Positions 1-7,605 of a stretch of DNA of 37,572 nt are shown here, in pieces. Positions within the stretch are counted from its first letter, which is position 1. Every line of letters starts with the position of its first letter. This stretch comes from Clostridia bacterium (GTDB taxonomy: Bacteria > Bacillota > Clostridia > Christensenellales > Aristaeellaceae): contig JAFVXE010000049.1 in NCBI GenBank assembly GCA_017501255.1, positions 1 through 37,572 on the forward strand, in the 5' to 3' direction. The notes beneath the pieces were generated by a model that was given only the letters and a program-made list of their open reading frames with translations, did not search any database and had not been told where the DNA came from. The position numbers and the translations under genes were made by a program.

Positions 1-37
1 ATTTCCGTTCTTTCGTGCTATACTTGTTCTGAGCCAT
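1..37 (-). CDS. Unidentified protein, N-terminal fragment cut by window edge
   Basis: Minus-strand start of a gene that runs off the left edge. Twelve codons are visible and read MAQNKYSTKERK. An AGGAGG ribosome binding site at 44-49 lies six bases before the ATG, so initiation here is well supported. The visible peptide is lysine-rich and polar with no signal peptide. That is too little to assign a family, and no function is proposed. Confidence 0.6.
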   Translation of the reverse strand, partial: MAQNKYSTKERK

Positions 38-73
38 GGCGAACCTCCTGGTCTATTGTTGTGTGGTGCTTCA

Positions 74-82
74 ATTTTACCA
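74..82 (-). promoter_or_regulatory. Possible extended -10 promoter for the left-edge gene
   Basis: On the minus strand the bases read TGGTAAAAT, an extended -10 (TGn plus TAAAAT), about 37 bases upstream of the ATG at 37. No convincing -35 was found. The call rests on the -10 alone. Confidence 0.3.
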
Positions 83-148
83 CAGGTTCGCTTTGGTTCC
101 TTTTCTTTATCTTCTGTCCTATTTCATTTTACAGTCAACCACATAAGT

Positions 149-188
149 ATCAGGGAAGGATGACCGAAAACGCTCATCCTTCCCTGAT
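149..188 (-). terminator. Stem-loop downstream of the acyltransferase gene
   Basis: A perfect 15-bp inverted repeat (149-163 with 174-188, 10-base loop) begins seven bases past the acyltransferase stop. No strong T-run follows on either strand, so it is a stable 3' hairpin and probable terminator rather than a textbook one. Confidence 0.55.
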
Positions 189-194
189 GTATAA

Positions 195-1319
195 TCATTT
201 TTCTTCCGAAACAGTCTTTTCATCCGTCCGTTTTTCAAATACAGTGTGCAGAATGTTGGGCAATATCCGCTGTACCGGCCCATCGAAAAGAAGCCAGGAA
301 AGAAGACCGACAACCCATGCTATTAAAGCAAAAAGATACATATACACTGGATTGTCCGAAGTCCAGAGAGGGGTATTGATGGTGTAGAGCAAAAGCTGCA
401 AAACATTATGCCAGATATATACATGATAAGAAATGGCGCTCAAATGATTCCAACAGGAATGGCCGAAAAGCTTCTGAGCAGGTTTGGTGTGCATTACCAG
501 AATCAGCGCAGGACAGAACAGATAGGTAAAGGTCATCCGGTAATCGGTATATCCATGAGCGAATACCATGAATACAACCACAATGCCCATTACAGCAAGA
601 CAAAGCGATACCAACCAACGGTTGAGCGTAAAGTGATGATAAAACATTGCCAGCAGCAAACCAAAAAAGAAGGCTTTATATCCTCTGACTGCATCCATGC
701 CGAAGAGCGGAAATTCAAGCCCTTCCATCACTGGCAAACGAAGTCCGGCAAAGCTGACTAGCAGCATCAGCAGATACGCATAAGCCAATGGGAAACGGTG
801 CTTCTGTGACAGTTTTGTGATTACGAAAAACCAGCAATAGCAAAGCAGCAGAACGCTTACATACCACGTGGGATTGTTAATGTGCCAGCCATTCAGTCCC
901 CAACCGCTTTGCAGGCCAAGGGCGGACACCACCGTGCCCCACAGATTCACGCTTTCCTGAAAATAGAAAGGTTTCAGATAGATTTGCTGGTAAACATATC
1001 CCAGCACAAAGTATACCACCGCACTGGCTGCCATGGGTGGCAAAAGCCGCATCAATCGCCGCCCCATGAAGGAAGAAAACGAGGTTTTGCTCAGTCTGCC
1101 ATCGCAGTAGTGATACATCACAAAGCCGGACAGAATGAAAAACAGCTCTACCATCAATCCCCACTCAAATTTCTCATTGAAATAGAAATTGGGATGGTTC
1201 AGAAAACGGATTTTTCCGTCCTGCTGATAATGATGAAAAAGAATAAAGGTGGTTGCCAGCACCTTGAGAAAATCCAGGGAATAGGTGCGTTTCGTGCTCA
1301 GATTGCTTTGTGCTGTCAA
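195..1319 (-). CDS. Membrane acyltransferase, acyltransferase-3 (OafA/YrhL) family
   Basis: A 374-residue integral membrane protein of the acyltransferase-3 family, whose members transfer acetyl or other acyl groups to surface polysaccharides, peptidoglycan or lipids. The N-terminus carries the family pattern: SLDFLKVLATTFILFHHY with the conserved His pair near residues 28-29, then FFILSGFVMY and an arginine-rich turn before the next helix. About ten hydrophobic helices follow. The start is a TTG, chosen because an AAGGAG site lies ten bases upstream and the next in-frame Met is near residue 55, inside the conserved region. It is probably monocistronic, with a 15-bp hairpin after the stop and a 15-bp palindrome upstream. 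The acceptor substrate cannot be read from sequence, and no glycosyltransferase or capsule genes adjoin it. Confidence 0.88.
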   Translation of the reverse strand: MTAQSNLSTKRTYSLDFLKVLATTFILFHHYQQDGKIRFLNHPNFYFNEKFEWGLMVELFFILSGFVMYHYCDGRLSKTSFSSFMGRRLMRLLPPMAASAVVYFVLGYVYQQIYLKPFYFQESVNLWGTVVSALGLQSGWGLNGWHINNPTWYVSVLLLCYCWFFVITKLSQKHRFPLAYAYLLMLLVSFAGLRLPVMEGLEFPLFGMDAVRGYKAFFFGLLLAMFYHHFTLNRWLVSLCLAVMGIVVVFMVFAHGYTDYRMTFTYLFCPALILVMHTKPAQKLFGHSCWNHLSAISYHVYIWHNVLQLLLYTINTPLWTSDNPVYMYLFALIAWVVGLLSWLLFDGPVQRILPNILHTVFEKRTDEKTVSEEK

Positions 1320-1352
1320 GATGCAGCCGCTCCTTCCGCTGTAACCAGTTCA

Positions 1353-1367
1353 TATACCATTGGTATA
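1353..1367. repeat. 15-bp perfect palindrome, candidate operator
   Basis: TATACCA-T-TGGTATA, arms of seven with a one-base centre, lies 33-48 bases upstream of the acyltransferase TTG start. That is where its promoter should be. Size and placement suit a dimeric repressor. The regulator is unknown and a chance palindrome is possible. Confidence 0.4.
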
Positions 1368-1404
1368 GTACCACAATTGCTTTTCATCTGGCAATATTCT
1401 GCTA

Positions 1405-1440
1405 CACAAAAGCCCCATTCCGGCACAAACCGGAATGGGA
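1405..1440 (-). terminator. Terminator of the sugar operon
   Basis: A 10-bp GC-rich stem (CCCATTCCGG at 1414-1423 with 1430-1439) with a six-base loop, followed on the minus strand by CTTTTGTG. It lies about 50 bases past the isomerase stop and closes the four-gene operon. Confidence 0.75.
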
Positions 1441-1486
1441 CTTAGAGGTATGCCGTCAGGCTTTGGCTAAAGCCAAAACAGTCAGC

Positions 1487-2965
1487 TTACTTGTTGAAGG
1501 GGTTCTCGGTGGGATAGGGCAGGTTGGCGGGCTGGTTGTAAGCGATGTCTTCCACGCCCAAGTACTTGAACACCTCGAACAGAGCCTTGCCGTAGTGGCC
1601 GAAGGCAACAGCACCGTGGTGGGGGTAGCGCTTCTGCACCAGCACGTGACGGTAGAAGCGGGCCATATCCTTGATGGCGAACACGCCGATGCCGCCGAAG
1701 GAACGGGTAGCAACGTCCAGAACTTCGCCCTCGGCGATGTAGGAACGGAGCTTGCCTTCGCTGTCGCACTGGAGGCGATAGAAGGTGATGGGGCTGGCGG
1801 CGATGTCGCCTTCCAGAGTGCCGCGGCTGATGTCGGGCTCGCTGCCTTCGGGCTCGAGCACACGATGCTGGATCAGCTGATACTTCACAGCACGATCAGC
1901 GCACATCTTGCAGCTGGGGGTGTTACCGCAGTGGAAGCCCATGAAGGTATCGTTGAGAGCGTAGTCGTACTTGCCCTTGATATCCTCATCGTAGATGTAC
2001 TGAGGCACGGAGTTGTTGATGTCCAGCAGGGTGACGGCGTCGCCGGAAACGCAAGCACCGATGTACTCGCTCACAGCGCCGTAGATGTCCACTTCGCAGG
2101 CAACCGGGATGCCACGGCTGGCCAGACGGGAGTTGACATAGCAGGGCTCAAAGCCAAACTGAGACGGGAAGGCGGGCCAGCACTTGTCGGCGAAAGCCAC
2201 ATACTTGCGGGCGCCCTTATGCTTCTCGGCCCAATCCAGCAGGGTCAGTTCGAACTGAGCCATGCGGGCATTCAGGTCGGCATAGTACTTGCCTTCGCCC
2301 ATTTCCTTGGCCATTTCTTCGCAGATGGCGGGGATGCGGGGATCGTTGGCATGCTCACGATAGCTGACCAGCAGGTCCAGCTCGGAGTTCTCTTCGATTT
2401 CGATGCCCAGCTCGTACAGGCCCTTGATGGGGGCGTTGCAGGCAAAGAAGTCCTGGGGACGGGGGCCGAAGGTGATGATCTTCAGGTTCTTCAGACCGAT
2501 GATAGCGCGGGCGATCGGCACGAATTCCTTCATCATCTTCACGATCTCGTCAGCGGTGCCAACGGGATACTCGGGGATGTAGCCCTTCAGGTGGCGCATA
2601 CCCAGGTTGTAGGAGCAGTTCAGCATACCGCAGTAAGCGTCGCCGCGGCCGTTGATCATGTCGCCATCGCCTTCAGCGGCAGCTACGAACATGCAGGGGC
2701 CGTCGAAGTTCTTGGCGATCAGGGTTTCGGGGGTCTCGGGGCCGAAGTTGCCCAGGAACACGACCAGAGCGTTGCACTCGGCGGCCTTCACATCTTCCAC
2801 GGCATTGAGCATATCCAGCTCGTTCTCAACGGTCACGGGGCACTCGTAGATGTCCTCGCCATAAGCCTTGACGATGTTGGCACGGCGCATTTCGGACAGG
2901 GTGATGGGGAAGCAGTCGCGGCTGACAGCCACGATACCGAGCTTAACCTGAGGAATGTTGCTCAT
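1487..2965 (-). CDS. L-fucose/L-arabinose isomerase family protein, likely pentose isomerase
   Basis: A 492-residue ketol isomerase of the FucI/AraA fold. The residues expected to bind metal and substrate are visible: Glu291 in CEVDIYG, Asp315 in LLDINN, and the His pair 449-450 in RYPHHGAVAFGHYG. They match the Glu/Asp/His triad of FucI. His345 in GFHCGNTP is also conserved-looking. It is the last gene of an operon with GH3, xylulokinase and a DUF4867 protein, and has an AAGGAG site before its ATG. There is no classical XylA in the window, so this enzyme may make the ketopentose used by the kinase. The true sugar (D-xylose, L-arabinose, L-fucose or another) is not determined by the motifs. 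Codon use is strongly biased to C/G endings, as in gpmI and tpiA, which suggests high expression. Confidence 0.88.
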   Translation of the reverse strand: MSNIPQVKLGIVAVSRDCFPITLSEMRRANIVKAYGEDIYECPVTVENELDMLNAVEDVKAAECNALVVFLGNFGPETPETLIAKNFDGPCMFVAAAEGDGDMINGRGDAYCGMLNCSYNLGMRHLKGYIPEYPVGTADEIVKMMKEFVPIARAIIGLKNLKIITFGPRPQDFFACNAPIKGLYELGIEIEENSELDLLVSYREHANDPRIPAICEEMAKEMGEGKYYADLNARMAQFELTLLDWAEKHKGARKYVAFADKCWPAFPSQFGFEPCYVNSRLASRGIPVACEVDIYGAVSEYIGACVSGDAVTLLDINNSVPQYIYDEDIKGKYDYALNDTFMGFHCGNTPSCKMCADRAVKYQLIQHRVLEPEGSEPDISRGTLEGDIAASPITFYRLQCDSEGKLRSYIAEGEVLDVATRSFGGIGVFAIKDMARFYRHVLVQKRYPHHGAVAFGHYGKALFEVFKYLGVEDIAYNQPANLPYPTENPFNK

Positions 2966-3001
2966 TGGAAATCTCTCCTTATCTAATATTGGTTTGTACC
3001 A

Positions 3002-3634
3002 TTACAGGTCGTTCTGGATGTCGATATTCTCGCCGACCAGACCCACATATGCGCCATCGGCAGCCTCGCTGGCATCCGCATGGGCAAGCAGCCACTTGTT
3101 GCGGGCCCAGAGGGTCTTATCGGCAGCATTGATGGGATTGGCAAAACGGAAATCGGTGTTGGTGTTTTCGGGCAGACCGATGAGCACCTGGAAGCCCTTG
3201 GCGGGATCCGCATGGCAGGGAGCGTAGTGCAGCGTGGTGGCATAGCACTCGATCAGGGTGCCGGCAGGGCAACGGAAAGCCTTCACCTTGGCGGTATCCA
3301 GCTTGCCATCGATAATGTCATCCTGCTTGGCCAGCAGAAGGATGAAGTCCTGAGTGCCCAGATTGAACTCGCTGTCGCGATGGTATTCCAGGCAGTTCAG
3401 CTTGGTGTTGTGGCCATTGCAGTAGCCAAACTGGAAGGGCATACCGCCGAACATGAGCTCGCCCAGATAGTCGGCGTTCTCAACAGCGTGCAGGCTTTCT
3501 ACCTTGCCAACGTACTCAACGGCATCGCCCAGAGGGGTCTCAGCCAGAGCCTTGAGCATGGGCTCAACGGGGTAACCTTCTACGATGCGACCGTAGGGAG
3601 CGAAGGACGCGTCGGTTACGGGTACGATTTTCAT
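3002..3634 (-). CDS. DUF4867 family protein, probable accessory sugar-metabolism enzyme
   Basis: A 210-residue cytoplasmic protein that I recognise as DUF4867, a family without a firmly assigned function. Typical features are FGGMPFQFGYCNGHN, LEYHRDSEFN, a central DFILLLAKQDD stretch and TTLHYAPC. The spaced His/Glu/His residues in YHRDSE and LHYAPC resemble a cupin metal site, which is inference. The start is the second ATG: AAAGGA directly abuts the upstream ATG at 3643 but stands nine bases before the ATG at 3634. It sits between xylulokinase and the isomerase with gaps of 25 and 36 bases, so it is cotranscribed. A role as mutarotase, epimerase or isomerase partner in the same pathway is plausible but unproven. 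Confidence 0.8.
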   Translation of the reverse strand: MKIVPVTDASFAPYGRIVEGYPVEPMLKALAETPLGDAVEYVGKVESLHAVENADYLGELMFGGMPFQFGYCNGHNTKLNCLEYHRDSEFNLGTQDFILLLAKQDDIIDGKLDTAKVKAFRCPAGTLIECYATTLHYAPCHADPAKGFQVLIGLPENTNTDFRFANPINAADKTLWARNKWLLAHADASEAADGAYVGLVGENIDIQNDL

Positions 3635-3659
3635 GGGTCTCATTCCTTTCTATGGTGCA

Positions 3660-5183
3660 TTACAGCTGCGCCAGCTCACTGTAAGCGCCCTTGAGGGCAG
3701 GATACAGGCTCTCGTACACGCTGTAAACGCGTTCGTAGGCATTGTGCTCAGCAGCGCCGGGAGTGAGGGGCTCGTTCTCGCGGATCACCTGAGCGCAGGC
3801 AGAGGGGATATCCTTGTAGATACCAGCGGCAACGCCAGCCAGAATGGCAGCGCCCAGAGCGGGGCCTTCGGTATTCTTCACGGTTTTGACGGGCATATTG
3901 AACACATCCGCCATCATCTTGCGCCAGAAGGGGCTCTTGGCACCGCCGCCGCAGGCCAGCATGGTCTCGGGGGCCACGTGCATCTGACGGAGCACATCCA
4001 GATTCTGACGCTGAGAATAGGTCACGCCTTCCATGACGGCACGGAGCAGATCCTTGCGGGTATGGATGGCAGACAGGCCGATGAAAGCGCCGCGGGCGTT
4101 GGAGTCCAGCAAGGGGCTGCGTTCGCCCATCAGGTAGGGCAGGAAGATAAGGCGGTTGGCGCCGATGGGAGACTTCTCAGCCTGCTGATTCATCAGGATA
4201 TAGGGATCAGTGTCCATTTCCTTGGCAGCATCGATCTCAGCCTGGCAGAAGGTATCCCGGTACCACTTCAGGGACAGACCAGCAGCCAGGGTGCAGCTCA
4301 TCACGGTGTAAGCACCGGGAACAGCGGCGCAGAAGGTGTGCACACGGCCCTGAGGATCGATCTGAACCTTGTCGGAGTGAGCGAACACAACGCCGGAAGT
4401 GCCGATGGTGGTGAAGGCTTTGCCTTCCACCACAACGCCGGTACCCACAGCAGCCGCAGCATTGTCGCCAGCGCCGCCGGCAACGGGAGTGCCGGGCACC
4501 AGACCAGTCACCTGAGCGGCTTCGCTGGTGATGTAGCCAGCCACGTCAGAGCTTTCGGTCAGGCGGGGCATCAGGTTGTCATCGATGTTCAGGGCATCGA
4601 GGATTTCCTTGGACCAGCAGCGGTTGGGCACATCCAGCAGGTTGGTGCCGCTGGCATCGCTCATTTCGGAAGCGTACTCGCCGGTCAGCTTGAAGCGGAC
4701 ATAGTCTTTGGGCAGCAGAATGTGGCGCACCTTGGCCCACAGTTCCGGCTCATGCTTGCGAACCCACAGGATCTTGCCGGCGGTGAAGCCGGTGAGAGCG
4801 GGGTTGGCGGTGATCTGGATCAGACGATCGCGACCGATGGTGTTGGTGATCTCGTCGCACTCGTCCTGAGTACGGCCGTCGCACCACAGAATGGCTTCGC
4901 GCAGCACGTTGCCATCCGCATCCAGCAGCACCAGACCGTGCATCTGACCGCTGATGCCCAGACCCTTAATGTCAGCAGCATCCACGCCGCTCTGCTCGAT
5001 GACGGAGCGGATGGTATTGCGGGCAGCATCCCACCAATCTTCAGGAGCCTGCTCAGCCCAGCCGTTCTGGGGCTGATGGAGGGGATATTCGATGGTTTCG
5101 CTGGCAATCGCCTGACCGTTCACGTCGAACAGCACGGTTTTGGTACCGGAAGTACCAAGGTCAACACCAAGTAAATACTCCAT
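3660..5183 (-). CDS. xylB: Xylulokinase (FGGY family)
   Basis: A 507-residue FGGY carbohydrate kinase that phosphorylates D-xylulose to D-xylulose 5-phosphate with ATP in the cytoplasm. The N-terminal phosphate-binding loop DLGTSGTK is at residues 8-15, the xylulokinase-type ISGQMHG at 77-83 and the catalytic Asp at 240 in GGAGDNAA. The C-terminal nucleotide motif CGGGAKSPFW is also present. Length matches XylB. It is the second gene of the minus-strand operon, 35 bases after the GH3 gene, with AAAGGA ten bases before the ATG. MHG favours xylulose over ribulose or glycerol, but a related ketopentose cannot be excluded because the partner isomerase is of FucI/AraA type. Confidence 0.92.
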   Translation of the reverse strand: MEYLLGVDLGTSGTKTVLFDVNGQAIASETIEYPLHQPQNGWAEQAPEDWWDAARNTIRSVIEQSGVDAADIKGLGISGQMHGLVLLDADGNVLREAILWCDGRTQDECDEITNTIGRDRLIQITANPALTGFTAGKILWVRKHEPELWAKVRHILLPKDYVRFKLTGEYASEMSDASGTNLLDVPNRCWSKEILDALNIDDNLMPRLTESSDVAGYITSEAAQVTGLVPGTPVAGGAGDNAAAAVGTGVVVEGKAFTTIGTSGVVFAHSDKVQIDPQGRVHTFCAAVPGAYTVMSCTLAAGLSLKWYRDTFCQAEIDAAKEMDTDPYILMNQQAEKSPIGANRLIFLPYLMGERSPLLDSNARGAFIGLSAIHTRKDLLRAVMEGVTYSQRQNLDVLRQMHVAPETMLACGGGAKSPFWRKMMADVFNMPVKTVKNTEGPALGAAILAGVAAGIYKDIPSACAQVIRENEPLTPGAAEHNAYERVYSVYESLYPALKGAYSELAQL

Positions 5184-5218
5184 AGTGGTTCATTCCTTTC
5201 GGGTGATATGTAGATGAA

Positions 5219-7312
5219 TTACAGTTCAATGGAAAGGGCTTCGTGACCGGTCAGGGCCAGCGTGCGGCTGTCGGGCTGACCAACGCCCACATACAGGACG
5301 GGGCTGCCTTCGGTTACGAAATTGCCTTCGCTGTCCACAACCTTGAGGGATTCTGCATCCACCTTCAAGGTTACCTTGATGGTGGAACCAGCGGGGCAGG
5401 TAATGCGCTGGAAAGCGCACAGACGGGGATTCTTGGGAGCGTTGGCGCTGCCATTGTTCTGGCAGTAAATCTGCACAACATCCTGGGTATCCACGGTGCC
5501 GTCATTGGTCACAGCAGCTTCAACGGTAAAGCCATCCCCGGTTGCCTGAGCGCTGACGCCGCTCACATACACATCGCCGTAGGTGAGGCCGTAGCCGAAG
5601 GGATAGAGGGGTTCCTCTTCCATGAAGCGGTAGGTACGGCCCTTCATGGCGTAATCGGTGAAGTCGGGCATACGGTCCAGCTGCTCATTATGGTAGAAGG
5701 TAACAGGCAGCTTGCCGGAGGGAGACAGTTTGCCCAGCAGGATATCCGCAATGGTCTTGCCGCCACGGGCACCGGGATACCAACCCAGCAGAACGGCATT
5801 GGCCTTGTCGGCAGCATCGCCCAGATCGATGGAGCTGCCAGCCATCAGGCAGATGACGATGGGCTTGCCCACGCTCAGCACGGCATCCATCAGGGTACGC
5901 TGGGTTTCGGACAGGAGCAGGCTCAGCTTGTCGCCGGACGCATCAGCGTTGCCGGTATCGCCCTGCTCGCCTTCCATGGTCTCATCCAGACCAACCACCA
6001 GCACCACTACATCGGATTCTTCCGCCACGGTGAGGGCTTCGGAGATACGGTCGTCAGGCTGACCCAGATTTTCCACACGGTTGAGGAACAGATGGCTGCC
6101 TTCGGAATACAGCACACGCACATCATCGCCCAGCGCATCCTGCAGGCCTTCCAGCACCGTCACATAGCGGGAAGAAGTGCCGTGGTAGTTACCGATCAGG
6201 GAAACACGGTTGTTGGCATTGGGGCCGATGACGCCGATGGTTTTCAGCTTGGAAGCATCCAGCGGCAGAATGCCGTCGTTCTTGAGCAGAACACAGCTCT
6301 TTTCCGTGGCTTCACGGGCCTTGGCAAGGTGTTCCTTACATTCCACAACAGAATAGGGAATCTTGTCGAACTCGCTGCCTTCCATGATGCCCAGCAGATA
6401 GCGGGTGGTGAAGAGGCGGGTAGCGGCAGTGCGCAGCTGCTCTTCGGTAACCAGACCCTTTTCATAGGCCTTCATCATGTACAGGTAGGTGTTGCCGCAG
6501 TTCACATCGCAGCCCATTTCCAGCGCAAGCGCAGCGGACTCTTCGGGGGTATCGGTGACGTGATGAGCCTCGTGGAAGTCACGGATGGCCCAGCAATCGG
6601 ATACATAATGGCCCTCAAAGCCCCATTCGCCACGGAGGGTATCCACCATCAGCGCCTTGCTGCCGCAGCAGGGTTCATCATTGGTGCGGTTGTAAGCGCC
6701 CATGACGGACTCAACCTTGGCTTCCTGCACCAATGCCTTGAAAGCGGGCAGGTAGGTTTCCGCCATATCCTTCTTATCGGACACGGCGTTGAATTCATGA
6801 CGCAGCGCCTCGGGGCCGGAGTGCACAGCAAAATGCTTGGCGCAGGCAGCGGACTTGAGCACTTCCCCATCGCCCTGCAGACCCTGCACATAAGCAACGC
6901 CCAGACGGGAGGTCAGATAAGGATCCTCACCGTAGGTTTCATGGCCGCGGCCCCAGCGGGGATCACGGAAAATATTCACGTTGGGGGACCAGAAAGTGAG
7001 GCCCTTGTAGATGTCCCGGTCGCCATGGGCAACGGAGGCATTGTACTTGGCACGGCCTTCGGTAGCGGCCACATCGCCCAGTTCCTTTACCAGCTGGGGA
7101 TCGAAGGCGGCAGCAATACCGATTGCCTGGGGGAAGCTGGTGGCCACGCCCGCACGGGCAACGCCGTGAAGGGCTTCATTCCACCAGTTATAGGCAGGAA
7201 CGCCAAGACGCTCAATGGCAGGAGCATCAAAACGAAGCTGACTTGCCACCTCTTCAACAGTCATCTGCGCAACCAGAGCTTCAGCCTTTTGTTTCGCCAG
7301 TTCACGATTCAT
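5219..7312 (-). CDS. Glycoside hydrolase family 3, beta-xylosidase/beta-glucosidase, cytoplasmic
   Basis: A 697-residue retaining exo-glycosidase. The order is an N-terminal (beta/alpha)8 domain (YNWWNEALHG near 41-50, NVNIFRDPRWGRGHETYGEDP near 111-131, KHF near 159-161, nucleophile Asp239 in VSDCWAI), a GH3 C-terminal alpha/beta domain, and a fibronectin-III-like domain after YPFGYGLTYG. No signal peptide, so it acts on imported oligosaccharides. NVNIFRDPRWGR resembles bacterial xylan 1,4-beta-xylosidases, and the xylulokinase next door supports xylosides. The start is the ATG at 7312, with AAAGGAG eight bases upstream; an in-frame ATG 45 bases further up has no good site. It is the first operon gene, with an approximately 120-base untranslated leader from the mapped promoter. 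Confidence 0.93.
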   Translation of the reverse strand: MNRELAKQKAEALVAQMTVEEVASQLRFDAPAIERLGVPAYNWWNEALHGVARAGVATSFPQAIGIAAAFDPQLVKELGDVAATEGRAKYNASVAHGDRDIYKGLTFWSPNVNIFRDPRWGRGHETYGEDPYLTSRLGVAYVQGLQGDGEVLKSAACAKHFAVHSGPEALRHEFNAVSDKKDMAETYLPAFKALVQEAKVESVMGAYNRTNDEPCCGSKALMVDTLRGEWGFEGHYVSDCWAIRDFHEAHHVTDTPEESAALALEMGCDVNCGNTYLYMMKAYEKGLVTEEQLRTAATRLFTTRYLLGIMEGSEFDKIPYSVVECKEHLAKAREATEKSCVLLKNDGILPLDASKLKTIGVIGPNANNRVSLIGNYHGTSSRYVTVLEGLQDALGDDVRVLYSEGSHLFLNRVENLGQPDDRISEALTVAEESDVVVLVVGLDETMEGEQGDTGNADASGDKLSLLLSETQRTLMDAVLSVGKPIVICLMAGSSIDLGDAADKANAVLLGWYPGARGGKTIADILLGKLSPSGKLPVTFYHNEQLDRMPDFTDYAMKGRTYRFMEEEPLYPFGYGLTYGDVYVSGVSAQATGDGFTVEAAVTNDGTVDTQDVVQIYCQNNGSANAPKNPRLCAFQRITCPAGSTIKVTLKVDAESLKVVDSEGNFVTEGSPVLYVGVGQPDSRTLALTGHEALSIEL

Positions 7313-7421
7313 GGGAAAAACTCCTTTCATCACCGAAGGCATGAAAAAGCAATCCATACCAAACTTTCAAAGCCCGTTTGGATCCCTTCCTACCCTCCGT
7401 GTACACAGTTCGGTAATGATG

Positions 7422-7467
7422 TTACATAACTTTACATAATCGTAAGCCAAAAAGCGCATATTGTCAA
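7422..7467 (-). promoter_or_regulatory. Promoter of the sugar operon with tandem-repeat operator candidate
   Basis: On the minus strand, TTGACA (7462-7467), a 17-base spacer and TACGAT (7439-7444) place the transcription start near 7432. Two exact copies of TTACATAA (plus-strand 7422-7429 and 7432-7439) repeat at a 10-bp period across the start. That position suits repression. Neither a catabolite-control box nor a classical XylR palindrome was seen. Confidence 0.7.
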
Positions 7468-7567
7468 GTATCTGGACGAAAAATATCTAATGCAATTCTG
7501 TGCAAATCACTGCATACATTCACTGTCTATACAAAAGTGAACAGAAATATGCACAAGGACAAATTCA

Positions 7568-7576
7568 TGCTATAAT
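7568..7576 (+). promoter_or_regulatory. Extended -10 promoter of the cysteine desulfurase-like gene
   Basis: TGCTATAAT is a perfect extended -10. The -35 region is weak, as is common for this promoter type. Predicted start is near 7583, about 23 bases before the ATG. Confidence 0.7.
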
Positions 7577-7605
7577 AGACACAACCAATCAACAGGAGGA
7601 ACCGT

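Noticed and set aside
1310..2986. Plus-strand open frame of about 558 codons opposite the isomerase gene
   Set aside because: It is the mirror of a gene with strong third-position bias. It has no ribosome binding site and encodes repetitive Ala/Val/Gly/His-rich text typical of antisense frames.
3633..5174. Plus-strand open frame opposite xylB
   Set aside because: Same antisense artefact: no ribosome site and no domain.
5243..7429. Plus-strand open frame of about 728 codons opposite the GH3 gene
   Set aside because: It mirrors a clearly functional GH3 enzyme with catalytic motifs. The antisense product has no recognisable domain.
7313..7605. CcpA-type cre site or classical XylR palindrome in the sugar-operon control region
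   Set aside because: I read both strands and found no acceptable match. Only the TTACATAA tandem repeat stands out.
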